This document shows positions 47,236 through 58,800 of a stretch of 64,000 bases of DNA, one piece after another. A program made the translations under genes and the position numbers. The notes under the pieces are model-generated. The model was not told the DNA's origin. It did no database searches and saw nothing but the letters and a program-made list of their open reading frames with translations. The first letter of the stretch is position 1, and each line of letters opens with the position of its first letter. This DNA is from Topomyia yanbarensis (Eukaryota > Arthropoda > Insecta > Diptera > Culicidae). The stretch lies in the NCBI RefSeq assembly GCF_030247195.1, contig NC_080670.1:210416546-210480545 (forward strand), in the 5' to 3' direction.

Positions 47236-50200
47236 AATAAATTTTCATTTTTTTCCTTGTACACTGCATGCTTTTGAACTCTTTCATGCTCAACTTTGTT
47301 CTGTGTGTGTAGGGTTCCAAAACATCCAATCTTCGATGACTACAACGAACTGCGACTATTATGTCGTTGGCAACGACACAGACAATCTGATCCGCTGGCG
47401 ACTTCCAGGGGACAGACAGTCCCTCTGCTCCGTCGTCCTTCACATGTCGTCGTCGTCGTCGGCCTAACTAGGTCAACAATAAATTTTCCACAAAAACTGC
47501 GGAATTTTTCTAGAACAAATCGTTTTTAATATTCCAAGAAGAAAAAATAAGTTTTGATCTGTTGAGGCCATTTCGAAATGCGTGGGGCAACAATCCACAC
47601 CGAAGAAAAAAATAACGATGTGAGAATTATTAAGGAAAGATAAACCCGGCGAGATTTATTCAGCAGCTAAATCCCATTCATCCAGCAAACAGCTCATTAT
47701 TCAAATTTACTGCTCATTGTTTGATTATTCAATTTGGTCACTCGTGTGGAATTGCCCTGCCCTATCTTGCCCTGCCCAGCCCTACCCCGACTTGGCCTAG
47801 GTTTGAACGGGCAGATCTAGGTACCAACACAACCCGATGATGGTAGGAGGCTGTGCGCGCGCACACGAAGTGTTCGGAAGCGCGGCAGGCCTAACCGGGT
47901 GGTACGCACCACACACCATACAATTTCCGCTGTTTGGTTAGGCAAATTAGAACCGTTTTGGCGTTTGGCTTTCGAGTGGACACTTGAGCACCAACTCAAG
48001 CGCGCTGGAGTGAGACCTTTTGAACCAGGCTTGAGATGGCGTCCAATTGAGCGCACGATTCCGCGCTCTGGGCGGCGCTGACTGTTTGCCATAAAACGAT
48101 GAAAGCAATGAAAACAAGTCCGGCGTTGGTGGAACAAAAAGGAGATCAAGTCGGCCATGGGTGTGATGACAGTTGGCGGTAGCGATGGTGGTGGACGGAC
48201 CTGAAGACGATAGAACCAAAAGCCAATATTATGAAACCCGTAAGCCTACTACGATTTATGGCAGCTTGCCGCACTGCGCTGTGCGCACATGATTTCAGAA
48301 AACGATTCGTCCAAAGCAAATATTTGCCCTTCGGTAACGCCACACATCGACCCATTGATATCGTGTGTTTGCCTAACTTTCTCTATTTGTGTTTCCTCAT
48401 GTACACTAGGCTTTTTTCCAGGTACGGTGCCTTCTGGAGTGTCGTGGTGAGCTGGCGTCCCAATATGTTCCAACCGCCTGGAGCCAGAGCGTCTCGTTCG
48501 ATTGTTTACCATTCATATGTATGTATAGCATGAATATACAGTTCTGGGAAGCTCCGCTGGTGATAAGCAATTTGGGAGTGTTCTGTGTTGCCAAGGCACT
48601 TACATTTCCCTCGATTAAGCTACTTACGTCATGACCGGTACAGTCCGGACAGAATAAAAAACCAGCTAATAACAATAAAAAACCTGACAACGATAACCAA
48701 CTTCCGATGATCACTTTGAGCGCGGCCGTAATCTGTGTGGGGTCTACGACTGTTCGTAATGGTTCCGTTGAAAAGTCAACCACTGCTGCTGCAGCCAGTC
48801 GCCGCAGATTTTCCACCGTTGAAAGACACCGATTTCCTACTCGTTCACTGCAGCTGCTACCAGAATGGAGCAGCATTTGATATGGGACAAAAAAACCTCG
48901 GGGACGCGTGCGAAAATAAAGTCAGCCAGCAACGAGGCGATAAATTATTTTTTTTGCTCTCTCGTTTTCGATCTCGCCTGAAGTGCCACACGGCTTGCTG
49001 CGCTGCTATTGCAGAGAAAAAGAAGAAAGAAACCCATTTGATGCTTCTGATGGCAATAAATTATTCGCGATCACCATTGCACCACCCTCACCTTCCCCCG
49101 ATCCGAGGGGACACGTGGCAGCAAGCCATGCTAAACCCCGAGAAAATGTTGGAAATCTGGAAAAATAAAAATAAAATAGAGATCGGCGTGACACCCGCTA
49201 GGAAATCACGCGCCCATCATCGAATCCATTAAGCAAATGATCCCAGTGTGCTCTGGCTGTGGCAAGACGAATGCGAAAAAAACGGAAAGCGAAAATAAAA
49301 CTCAGGGACTTTAATCGGATCTTTTTTCATTTTTTTTTTGTTATTAAATCAAAAAAATATCACACGACCACACGAATAGACCGAACATCATCCACACACG
49401 ACGGACGGCTGACTCGTGACTCCTTCGATGAGCGAACTGTCTACCGATTGACGCAAAAGTACCAAAATTTCCCACCAATCTTATTTACAAACATCGCCCA
49501 CCGAGACGTGGAGCGATTTCGGTGATGTGTCACGCACGGCTGTTCGCAACAATAAAAACAATAACAAAAACACGCAAAATGACGGCAGGATTCGCGAGGA
49601 CTCATAAACCAAAAAATTAGAAGCCCGTTTATTCGCCCCGCAAAATTTGCGCGTTTAATTCTGAAGGCGAAATCGTAAATAATACTATTTTATTGTCCGC
49701 CGCCGTTGAGCGATTTTTTTTTCTTCATTCGCCTACTGGGATGTGTGCGAAACGGACAAAAATATCACTGAATAAATTCGAGTCCGTCGTCTGCCCTACA
49801 CCAACCGACGACGGCGACGACGACAACGACCACGACGGCGGTGGTCATTTATTCGATCTCTTGCTGCCCTACCTCATATTTCCACCTATCCTACCACCGC
49901 CACGCGGCCAGTTAGCTGTCACGGCACGATCTCGATCGATCACCGCACGCGGATTGCCGCAGAGCAAGCCGCGCTTGAAAAGTTTTGCGTAGACGGCGGT
50001 GACAAAAATAGCCCGCGCCCGCCCGCAGTGGACGAGAAAAGTGAAAAGGGAAAACATATTTTTCCTAACCCTCACGGTGCTGGTTAGGTTTTTCTTCGTA
50101 CGCAGGATGACCCACAACCGGTACTCTGATATCTGTTTGTAACTAACTAAGCACCACACGACACGTACTGATGAACGATCGGTTTCCAGGATCGGGTCGG

Positions 50201-50480
50201 GGGAGGCGAAAACAGGTTGCTTGGATGATGATTCAATTTCTGGGAAAAGTGAAAAGTCTAATTGAATTAACATTCCTGGCGTGCACAGCTGCTCTGCGAT
50301 ATACGCGGTTGGGCCTTGAATTAGGCGACGCGAGTGTGATGCTTGCTGGCGACTTTTTGTCTGCATTATGACTTTCTTTTTTTGTTGTTATTTTTGATAG
50401 ACCTCCCTAATAATATTGCAAGTAAATGGTTATGATTGACTAGATGAACTGATAATTGAAAGACCTATGCAGCCAAAATA
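47236..50480. other. Non-repetitive island between pyrimidine-rich and purine-rich tracts
   Basis: Complex, relatively GC-rich sequence. Overlapping open frames on both strands (48,406-48,876 minus, 48,735-49,232 plus, 49,869-50,366 minus) have no recognisable domains, and no clear exon chain can be built. I see no RNA gene. A regulatory or untranslated region is possible but unproven. Confidence 0.4.
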
Positions 50481-52930
50481 TTTTACCTTCAAAGTATGGG
50501 ACGCCCAAAATGGGAAAAAAATAAAAAAATAGTTAAAACAATATTGAACAAAGATAGACGAAAGAAAAAAGGACAACGGAAATAACAAAAAATAAAACTA
50601 GAAAGAAGATAACTACAAAAAGGAAACAAACAAATAGAGGAAACTGAAAATGAAATAAAGAAAAGTAAATAAAGAGGTAAAACAGAAAGGAATAAATATT
50701 TAAGAATAAATTAAAAGAAGGAGAGATTAATCAGAAGAAAAATTGAAAAAAAAGCAAAAAGATCAGAGGAACAAAAAAACACAAGAACAAAGAAAAGGTA
50801 ATATAAAAAAGAAATAACAAAAAAACGAAAAAAGTAGAATGGAATATAAAACATAATTATACAAAAATGAAAAGGAAAAAATGAAACAATAAAAGAAAAG
50901 AGACGAGCGAAAAAAACGAGAAAAAAGAAGAATGAACGTAATAGCAAAAATATCGCAGAAAATCGATAATAATAAACTGACAGAGAAGAGAGAAAAAGGA
51001 ATAAAAAGAGAAAAAAGAAAATATGAGCGAACAAAATAAAAGGGAAACAGAAAAGTGAAAAAAAGGAAAGGGAAAAATATTATTGGAAAGTGGTAATTAG
51101 AGAACATGGAAATACACTCAGGTTTTTTTTCACACGGGCGATACAGGCCGCATAAATTTTAAAAACCGCGTAATTGAAGACAGCGTAAATTTAAGAATCT
51201 GCGTAAATGAAAACCACGTAAATTCAAAAATCCGCGTAAAAAGACCGCGTAAAAAAATACCGCGCGAAAAACCGCGTTTAAAAATCTGAGTGTATTGTAA
51301 TCAAGGAAACAGAAAAAATCAAAGAAGATATTAAAACGAATACGTGACAAATAAGACAAATAAAATAAACGGCATAAATAAGAAAAATAGGGAAAGTAAT
51401 AAGCATTAAAAGAGAATGAAGCAAAAAGAAGAAAAAAAAGAGGAATGAATAACAAAGGAAGAAATAGGCAAAGTGAAAACGAAGAGACTAACTAAATTAA
51501 GTCAAACATCTAAATAGAAGAAAAATGAAAATGGGCAAAAAGTAAAAGTGAAACAATAAACAAGAGAGAAAAAAGAAAAGAGGTCAAAAAAAGAGGAAAG
51601 AACTATGGAAAATGAAAAAAGAACTGGAAATGAAAAAAACAGAAGAAAAGGAAATAGAAAAAGAAAAGTGACAAATGGTTACGACAAAGAGAAAGAAAAT
51701 ACAAGAAATAAGAAAAGGAAACAGAATAGAGAATACAAGAGATCAGAAAAATAAAAAAAAATGATAAAAGATAATATAGAGCTTAGAAATTAGTTATGAC
51801 AAAATAGAAAAAAGAAAGAAGAGGAAATATAAAAAGTACAGAGACCAAAGAGGAAATAAGAGTTTACAAATAAAAACAAATGAAAAAAAGAAGAAAGGGA
51901 AAACGAGTAAAAGGGACAACACTAATGAGGAATGATAAAGAGGCAAGTAAAAGATAAGGTATTAAACACAACCTACAAATAAAGAAAATTTAAAAAAAAA
52001 CTTTAAAAGAGTAAAATAGCAAAGATGAAAGAGAAAAAGACGAAAGAAAGCGAGAAGATAAATGAGAAGATAAAAAGGCAATGAAATAAATTTTCAAAAA
52101 AGGAAAAGAAAGCAGGAAAACAGACTGACAGGAAAATGAAAATCTAAAGAGGAAAAAGAACCCGTATTTGTTAATATGATCTACTTTAGTCCTTAGACAT
52201 AGTCTCATAACTCTTCTTCCAGTGCGAAATCTAAAAATAAATTGCTTTTTATAATTTTGCACTTTTGGCAGCCTTACGATAAGAAAAATATGCTAGAGAC
52301 AGGATTTACTCAACCATATTTTTCTATGAAGCTCACAAAATCGAGGGCTGATAAAATCGAGTCTTCGCTGTATATAACAAAGTAAAAGGTTAACGGAATA
52401 GGGAATAGAATTTAGAAAAACAAATACCAGAACAGACCAAGATTAAAATTAAAGTGGCAAAGAAAAGAGTAACAAGGCAAAGGAACAAATAAAAAGGAAA
52501 AATAATTAAATAAATATAATATAAAATGGTTAAGAAAAAGGGGTAATAAATATAAACAAGGAAACGAGAAAAAAGGAAGAGCAAAATTGTAAAAGAGAAA
52601 AAAGAAAGCACACAAAATGAAAAGGTAAATACCAAAAATGATAGTACAATACATGGAAAGGGAAATAGAAAGAGAAAATTAAAATTGCGGAGCAAGATAA
52701 ATTAATAGAAAGAAAAGAGAAAAAAAAAGATAAACAAATAAAATAAGAGGAATGGGATAGGAGAAATGAAAATAAGATAAAAAGCGAAATGAAAAGGAGT
52801 ACAGAGAAAAGGGAAAAGAGAACAGCGCAAAAAATATAAAACTGAAAAGAGAAGGGATACAAGAGAAAAGTGGAAAGAGGAAGAGTAAAAGAAACAGAAA
52901 AAGAAAGGAGAAATGAGAAAGGAGAAAGAC
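50481..52930. repeat. Purine-rich (A/G) low-complexity tract
   Basis: Plus strand is dominated by A and G (GAAAAAG, AGAAAAG, GGAAAA) with no fixed period. It is interrupted by MITE copy C and by a mixed-composition segment at about 52,150-52,390. It is the opposite strand bias from 40.1-47.2 kb. Confidence 0.88.
51115..51292 (+). mobile_element. ACGCGG-repeat MITE, copy C (178 bp, diverged)
   Basis: Ends CACTCAGGTTTTTTTTCAC and the reverse complement of CGCGTTTAAAAATCTGAGTG, flanked by TA (51113-51114 and 51293-51294). The body has CCGCGTAA and GAAAACCACGTAAATT words, more mutated than in copy B, and the GGCGATACAGGC block sits near the left end as in copy B. It is the oldest-looking of the three copies. 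Confidence 0.82.
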
Positions 52931-53365
52931 AAAAAGAAAGGAGAAAGGAGAAAGGAGAAAGGAGAAAGGAGAAAGGAGAAAGGAGAAAGGAGAAAGGAGA
53001 AAGGAGAAAGGAGAAAGTAGAAAGGAGAAAGGAGAAAGGAGAAAGGAGAAAGGAGAAAGGAGAAAGGAGAAAGGAGAAAGGAGAAAGGAGAAAGGAGAAA
53101 GGAGAAAGGAGAAAGGAGAAAGGAGAAAGGAGAAAGGAGAAAGGAGAAAGGAGAAAGGAGAAAGGAGAAAGGAGAAAGGAGAAAGGAGAAAGGAGAAAGG
53201 AGAAAGGAGAAAGGAGAAAGGAGAAAGGAGAAAGGAGAAAGGAGAAAGGAGAAAGGAGAAAGGAGAAAGGAGAAAGGAGAAAGGAGAAAGGAGAAAGGAG
53301 AAAGGAGAAAGGAGAAAGGAGAAAGGAGAAAGGAGAAAGGAGAAGGGAGAAGGGAGAAGGGAGAA
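52931..53365. repeat. 7-bp (GAGAAAG)n array
   Basis: About 58 tandem heptamers, nearly perfect, with one clear variant near 53,018. At the right end it changes to GGGAGAA units and then to irregular purine sequence. It gives Arg-Lys-Glu-Lys-Gly frames on the plus strand and Ser-Pro-Phe-Ser-Phe-Leu-Leu frames on the minus strand, up to 380 codons, none of them genes. Confidence 0.95.
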
Positions 53366-53574
53366 ATGAGAAGGGAGAAAAGAGAAAAGAGACAAGAGAA
53401 AGGAGAAAGGAGAAAAGAGAAAAGAGACAAGAGAAAAGAGAAAGGAGAATAGAGAAAAGTGAAAGTAGACAGGAGAAAGAAGAAAGGACAAAGAGAAAGG
53501 TGAAAGGAGAAGGAGAAAGGAGAAGATGAAAGTAAACGAGAAAGAGAAAAAGAAAGAGAAAGAGGAGACGAAAG
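53366..53574. repeat. Irregular purine-rich right flank of the (GAGAAAG)n array
   Basis: AGAGAAAAGAGACAAGAG-type words without fixed period. It ends where the I-clade gag relic starts. Confidence 0.8.
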
Positions 53575-53765
53575 AAAAAATCCTGCCAAGCAACCATACT
53601 TGCTGCGAGCTTTTTACGCAGGAGTATTATGTGTACGTACTTGCACGTGCAGTTAAAATTGACGGAGTTATCACCCAAATGGCACTGACATCCTATGATC
53701 TACTTAAGTGTGGGTTTTAGAATTTCAAAACCCCCATTCTTCAGTCAGTGAAAAGTCTGGATTAC
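53575..53765 (+). pseudogene. I-clade gag (ORF1) fragment
   Basis: The frame reads CCELFTQEYYVYVLARAVKI, then DGVITQMALTSYDLLKCGF, a stop, then NFKTPILQSVKSL. This aligns throughout with CCKRFTREFKAYVPCVACEI, DGVVSEPGLKCEELLEHG and CFKDPSLEQIKIL of the gag at 63.6-64 kb. It begins exactly where the purine-rich tract ends. A decayed relic with no zinc knuckles preserved. Confidence 0.75.
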
Positions 53766-54294
53766 TGTTGTAATAGTATAAAAAATTTGCTTCTCAGCAT
53801 TAATATAACAAAATTATTTCCAACTGTATTCTCCTGGCTTTAATCCCTCTGACGATGAGTCCTAGTATTGGTATTCTTTAAACTTAGAGTGTCGTAAGCC
53901 GATGTCCCCAAAGAACACAATAGACCAGATGATCTTTGTCAACTCTAGGAAGCGTGCTCTAGGCTGGTGGATCGGAGTTAAAGAACTTTTGGACAAGGGA
54001 GTCGGGTTACATGGTTAGAGGTTGCATTTCCGGACTTGGACCAGGTTTGGAGATTTTCTGAGTCCAGTGGGTTTCCAATTTTCAAGTGAAGGATTTTTTT
54101 TCTGCAAGGCACTCGGTATTAGCGTTTCATGCATTTCTGAAACATTTGGAGTCAGGGGTGCGAGCTTGTTTTCTGAGTCTACAGAGGGTAAGGGCTTTGG
54201 TAATTTTCCATGGTTTGAATTTTTCGAGCTTTGACCGCGTCGTACCCGATTGCTTGCGGGGAGATTTTTTTTATTGGAATCTTTCACGCATAAA
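53766..54294. other. Unassigned DNA, possibly further gag relic
   Basis: A minus-strand frame (54,015-54,287, 90 codons, Ser/Asn/Lys/Pro-rich) overlaps plus-strand frames. The composition is compatible with the low-complexity middle of a gag protein but no alignment is clear. Confidence 0.35.
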
Positions 54295-54520
54295 TACGCC
54301 CGCGATCATTTTTTCACGTCAACATAAATCAACGTTTTAGTACTTATGAATGTAAAAACCTGGTCTCAGTCGCAAACATACAAACGCCCGTTCTCACACG
54401 ATCATGATTCGTCCATACCCAGAATCCCCCACCGTCGGTTCTAGTGCCTAGGACTACGTCTTCAGTTAGACCATTCACACAATCCCATACACTAGACAAC
54501 AAGTTTCTGAGCACCAATGT
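54295..54520. repeat. Dispersed partial copy of the ~400-bp repeat of 5.5-6.6 kb
   Basis: CGCCCGCGATCA, CACGTCAACAT, AACGTTTTAGTACTTATGAA, GGTCTCAGTCGCAAAC, CTAGGACTACGTCTTCAGTT and CACTAGACAACAAG occur in the same order as in the tandem units, for example those beginning near 5869 and 6276. This shows that the family is dispersed as well as tandem. Confidence 0.75.
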
Positions 54521-55200
54521 ATTATAGATACAAATATATTACGAAATGAATCAATATTATAGTTAAAATATTCTATATTTAGTAGTGTCGTGCATAGCTC
54601 TACGTAAAAAGCCCATACAACCCCACTGGGTTGTTCCTTGTAGTTTATTTTTTCTTTTCAATATAAGTACACCCTAAACAGTATGCTCCTATTTGCTGTA
54701 TTTGTACTCATATGAGAGATTATGACACGCATGATGAGTGTGGCGATTTCGTTTGCCTCACCGCCGTCGACCGTTCAGCATTGTTATAAGGCGCAGTTTG
54801 TTTTTTACTGATTTTACACAAAAAACGACGTGTAGAAATAAGCTTCAATATTGTACTGTTTTGTTGAACTCAAATGAATCATTTGGGAGCTTTTCGTTCA
54901 CAGGTCCAGAGCGGAAAAAAACAGATGCATTTGCGCTCCAGAGGATTTGTTTTTGGTGTAGATATTGTGCCACTACTTTGGTTCAGTTTTCTTTCAGGGT
55001 TGCCACGATCTACTTTGATTGAAGGAATTATGCGAAACAAAATGAAACAATATAATTGCAGCTTCGTGCAAAATATTCCACTATATGCAAAAGTTATAGT
55101 TATACATAAAACTAAGCCGCTCAAAATAGTTTGCCGGCTGGTCGGCCATCTATGGGAGGTGTCCATCAATGTCAGCTTCTCCCAGAACTCCCCAGTAACT
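54521..55200. other. Unassigned DNA upstream of the second LOA-like element
   Basis: No recognisable gene or repeat. Short overlapping frames on both strands at 54,738-55,224 lack known motifs. Part of the right end may belong to the retrotransposon 5' region. Confidence 0.35.
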
Positions 55201-58200
55201 GGCTGTGGTCCACTAGGAGGTTGATAACTCTATTATCTTTCTCCGGGCAAAACCAGCCTAGAGGCCGTGTGGCATCCGGCGGGTTGAAGTATGTCAACCA
55301 AGAATTGATCCACTGGGTTCCTGTTCCCATGTCGTAGGAGGCGACTGAAAACAGGAGTCCTCAAGTCAAGGTGTTACTCCGTGCCGAGGACTGAATGGCT
55401 GGCAGGACTAAAATATGCCAGTCGCGCACGGAGTGTCGTGGGTCTTACCCTTGCTGTGTTATGCGAATCTCCGACACAGTGGACGTTCGTTTCTTCGCAA
55501 ATCGTGGGATTCAAATGATATTCATGTCCCTAATACCCATTTCGGGGTTCGCTATATGCGATTATAAGCCAACGTGTTTGGTATCTTCTAGTTGCTGTAA
55601 AACAAGTGCTGATGATGAAATGTGTAGTGCTGTAATCGAATATGGTTAGAGTAGCACAAATTAATCTTCAGCATAAACGTACAGCAACTATGAATCTATC
55701 TCGCTTTGTGCAGGAAGGGAAAGCTTCCATAGCTTTGGTTCAAGAACCGTATTTCCATAAAGGAAACTTCTATGACAAATCCACGTGAAATGCCTCGTGC
55801 ATGTATACTTGCGAATAGTGCAATTGACGCTTGTCTTATATCGGACCGCACAACTCGTGATATTTGTACTGTCATGATAAATATGACTGTTGACAACATA
55901 AACAAGAAATACGTCTATTGTTCGGCATATTTGCCGCATAATGAACCATCACCTTCTGATGATTTCAAAAGGGTTGTATCACACTGTGGCAGAAATGGGT
56001 TTCCTCTCGGCAGTGATGCAAATTCCCACCACATAATTTGGGGCAGCTCTGATATCAATTTGAGAGGCACCGAATTGATGGAATACTTAAGTAGTACAAT
56101 TCTGCACATTCTTAATGCAGGAAACCGCCCAACATTTGCACGAGCTGGCAGAGAAGAGGTGTTAGATGTAACTCTCTGCTCTGACAGTACTACGCATGAG
56201 TTGACAAACTGGCTCGTACCAAACGAGCTCGAACCGTCGTTATCTGATCATAAGTACATCGTCTTTGATCATTTAAACGTCTCGCTAGATATCGTCACCT
56301 ATCGTAATCCCAAATCTACGAACTGGAACCTCTACGAAGAGGGCTTGGCGACTAGGTTTCATGGGTATCTTCCGACGATTGAATGTCCAAGTGATTTGGA
56401 AGAGGTCGTGGATAAAAGAAGCTCACTCATAGTAGCAGCATACCAAGAGGCTTGTCTGCTTCGAGTTATGCGTGCTTCTAGAGGAACACCTTGGTGGAAT
56501 ACCGAACTTGTTCGACTCAAAAAGTTATGTAGGAGAGCTTGGAATCGCAGACGCAGGGACGGGTCGGAGGCATTTAAGTTGGCTCGCAAAGCATACAGAA
56601 ATGCCCTTCGATCCTCTGAGCGAAGTGGTTGGAAAAGCCTCTGCACAAATGTCTCAAGTCTCAACGAGACTAGTAGATTAAATAAGTTACTTTCGAAATC
56701 GAAAGACTTTCATGTCAGTTCCATTAGAACTGCTAATGGTGAATACTCGTCTGACGAAGATGTAGTACTCAACTGTCTTTTTGACACACACTTTCCAGGT
56801 TGTACGGAGCCACCACTGACGACTGCCCCTGAGTTCTTTTCAGGCAGTTCTGATCGTAGAATTGTGACAACCGAATCGATCAAATGGGCGATTGAAAGTT
56901 TTGCTCCGTATAAGTCTCCGGGAAAGAACGGAATCATTCCAGTTCTACTACAAAAAGGATATGAACACTTTAAGCATATTTTGAAAAAGGTTCTTACTTG
57001 TAGTCTTGCAACAGGATACATTCCATTAGCGTGGCGGGAAATAACTGTCAAATTCATTGCCAAAGGTGGCCGCGTCACTTATGAGGAGGCAAAGAGCTTT
57101 AGACCGATCAGTCTGACCTCCTTCCTTCTCAAATCAGTGGAACGTTTAATCGACCACTACATTCGGGATGGTAGCTTGGGCGAGCACCCGCTGCATGCAA
57201 TGCAACATGCATATCAGCGGGGGAAGTCTACTACCACCCTGTTACACAATGTTGTCTACAACATTGAAAAAGCTTTTTCACAAAAGCAATCAAGTTTAGG
57301 AGTTTTTCTCGATATTGAAGGTGCTTTTGACAACGTGTCTTTCGAATCCATTTTGGAAGCAGCACTAGATCATGGAGTACCTTCATATATCACGAACTGG
57401 ATACACGCAATGCTTAGCAACCGACATCTGTGCTCATCGTTAAGACAAGTAGAGATGAGGAAACTGAGTGTCTGCGGATGTCCTCAAGGTGGGGTGCTGT
57501 CACCACTTCTATGGAACCTTGTCGCCGATAGCTTGTTGAGAAAACTAAATGAGCTTGGGTTTCCGACGTATGGTTTCGCCGATGATTATCATATAATGAT
57601 CACCGGTATTTGCATTAACACACTTTTTGATTTGATGCAACAAGCCTTATGTGTTGTTGAGCGGTGGTGTCTTCGTGTTGGACTATCAGTTAATCCAAAT
57701 AAAACCTCCATGGTGCTTTTCACACAACGAAGGATTACAACCGGAGCTCATCCATTGCCGTTTTTTGACTCTGAAATTATTGTCGAAGATCCAGTTAAGT
57801 ACGTTGGGGTAATTCTCGACTCAAAACTTAATTGGACAGCTCACATTGATTTCAGGATCAAGAAAGCTTGCATGGCCTTTGGCCAATGTAGACGGGCTTT
57901 CGGCAAATCTTGGGGACTCAAACCCAAGTACATTCAGTGGATCTACACAACAATTGTTAGACCAATGCTAGCATACGGGTGCCTTGTTTGGTGGCAGAAG
58001 GGAGAAGTCATGACAATCCAATCAAAGTTAAACCATCTTCAGAGGATGGTCTTGATGGCGATGACTGGTGCGTTCTCGACAACACCTACTGCTGCTCTCG
58101 AGGCACTCTTGAACATAAAACCACTACATGTGTTTCTGAAACAGGAAGCACTTTCTTGTGCATACCGTCTTAAGGTTACTGGGCTCTGGAAATCGTGTAA

Positions 58201-58343
58201 CTAGCCACACAAGACTGGCCCCAAATGGTTACTTGGGATGAATATACACTTGCTCCCAGTGACCTTACACTCACATGTAGTTTTCCTTCTAAAACTTTAA
58301 ACTCTTCATGAGGAATGGCGGTCTGGCTGGATGGAGCGACAAC
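55201..58343 (+). mobile_element. LOA-like non-LTR retrotransposon, second copy, interrupted by the I-clade element
   Basis: Plus-strand element. ORF2 starts at 55,642 and the body runs to 58,343, where it stops abruptly in the RT/RNase H linker at a run of ten T that is the tail of the minus-strand I-clade element. The expected RNase H domain is absent from the window and should lie beyond its right edge. 55,201-55,641 is provisionally 5' UTR or a heavily deleted ORF1 (a 84-codon Cys-rich frame 55,395-55,649 overlaps the ORF2 start); its left limit is a guess. Same family as the element at 11.4-14.7 kb. Confidence 0.8.
55642..58300 (+). pseudogene. LOA-like ORF2: endonuclease and reverse transcriptase, with frameshifts
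   Basis: Begins MVRVAQINLQHKRTATMNLS with ALVQEPYF (endonuclease start and catalytic Glu). A frameshift near 55,770 leads into an 810-codon frame (55,772-58,204) with GSDANSHHIIWG, the LSDHKYIVF end of the endonuclease, RT motifs FLDIEGAFDN (about 57,315), GCPQGGVLSPLLWNLVAD (about 57,478) and FADDYHI (about 57,575). A second frameshift at about 58,195 precedes TLHEEWRSGWMERQ, corresponding to SREEWLSGFMER in the first copy. Two frameshifts and loss of the RNase H continuity make it non-functional. Protein similarity to the first copy is very high over the RT. Confidence 0.85.
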
Positions 58344-58429
58344 TTTTTTTTTATTCATTTCGTTTATTTGATAGGCACAAATGCGTTAGCTTGGTGGTGC
58401 CAAATGCTTATGTTTTTACATTTTGGATA

Positions 58430-58800
58430 TCTTAAAACTAGGAGGTTACAATGTTGAAATATTTTTTTTACAAAGGGAAAAAAAATTTACAGCTATCTTA
58501 AGACTAGAAATAAGATTCAATATACAAGAGAGGGCCAAAAGATTTTTTTATGAAAAAATTTAAAACAAGGGATTCACTTTGATATACAAGAGGGGGAGTA
58601 ATAGTATTTTACGAAATATTTTACGGTTATCTTAAAACTAACAATATAGTTTAGTACACAAAAGGGGGAACAAATATTTATGATAAACTTAACAGAAATC
58701 TTAAAACTAGGGATTCAATTCTATTTACAAGATGGAGGAAAAGAGTTTCAATAAAGAGTAAAAATTATAGCTATCTTAAAACTAGGAATACAGAATACTA
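58430..58800 (-). repeat. 3' UTR minisatellite of the I-clade element, ~64-76 bp period, six units
   Basis: The anchor ATCTTAAAACTAGG (plus strand), with variants, recurs near 58,430, 58,495, 58,559, 58,632, 58,698 and 58,774. Most units also carry ATATACAAGAGAGGG-like sequence. It lies between the RNase H stop and the poly-A tail, so it belongs to the element RNA. Units are diverged, so the array is older than this insertion and presumably a family trait. Confidence 0.8.

Noticed and set aside
52530..53678. 382-codon minus-strand and 219-codon plus-strand frames across the GAGAAAG array
   Set aside because: Artefacts of a stop-free heptamer; overlapping frames on both strands are equally long.
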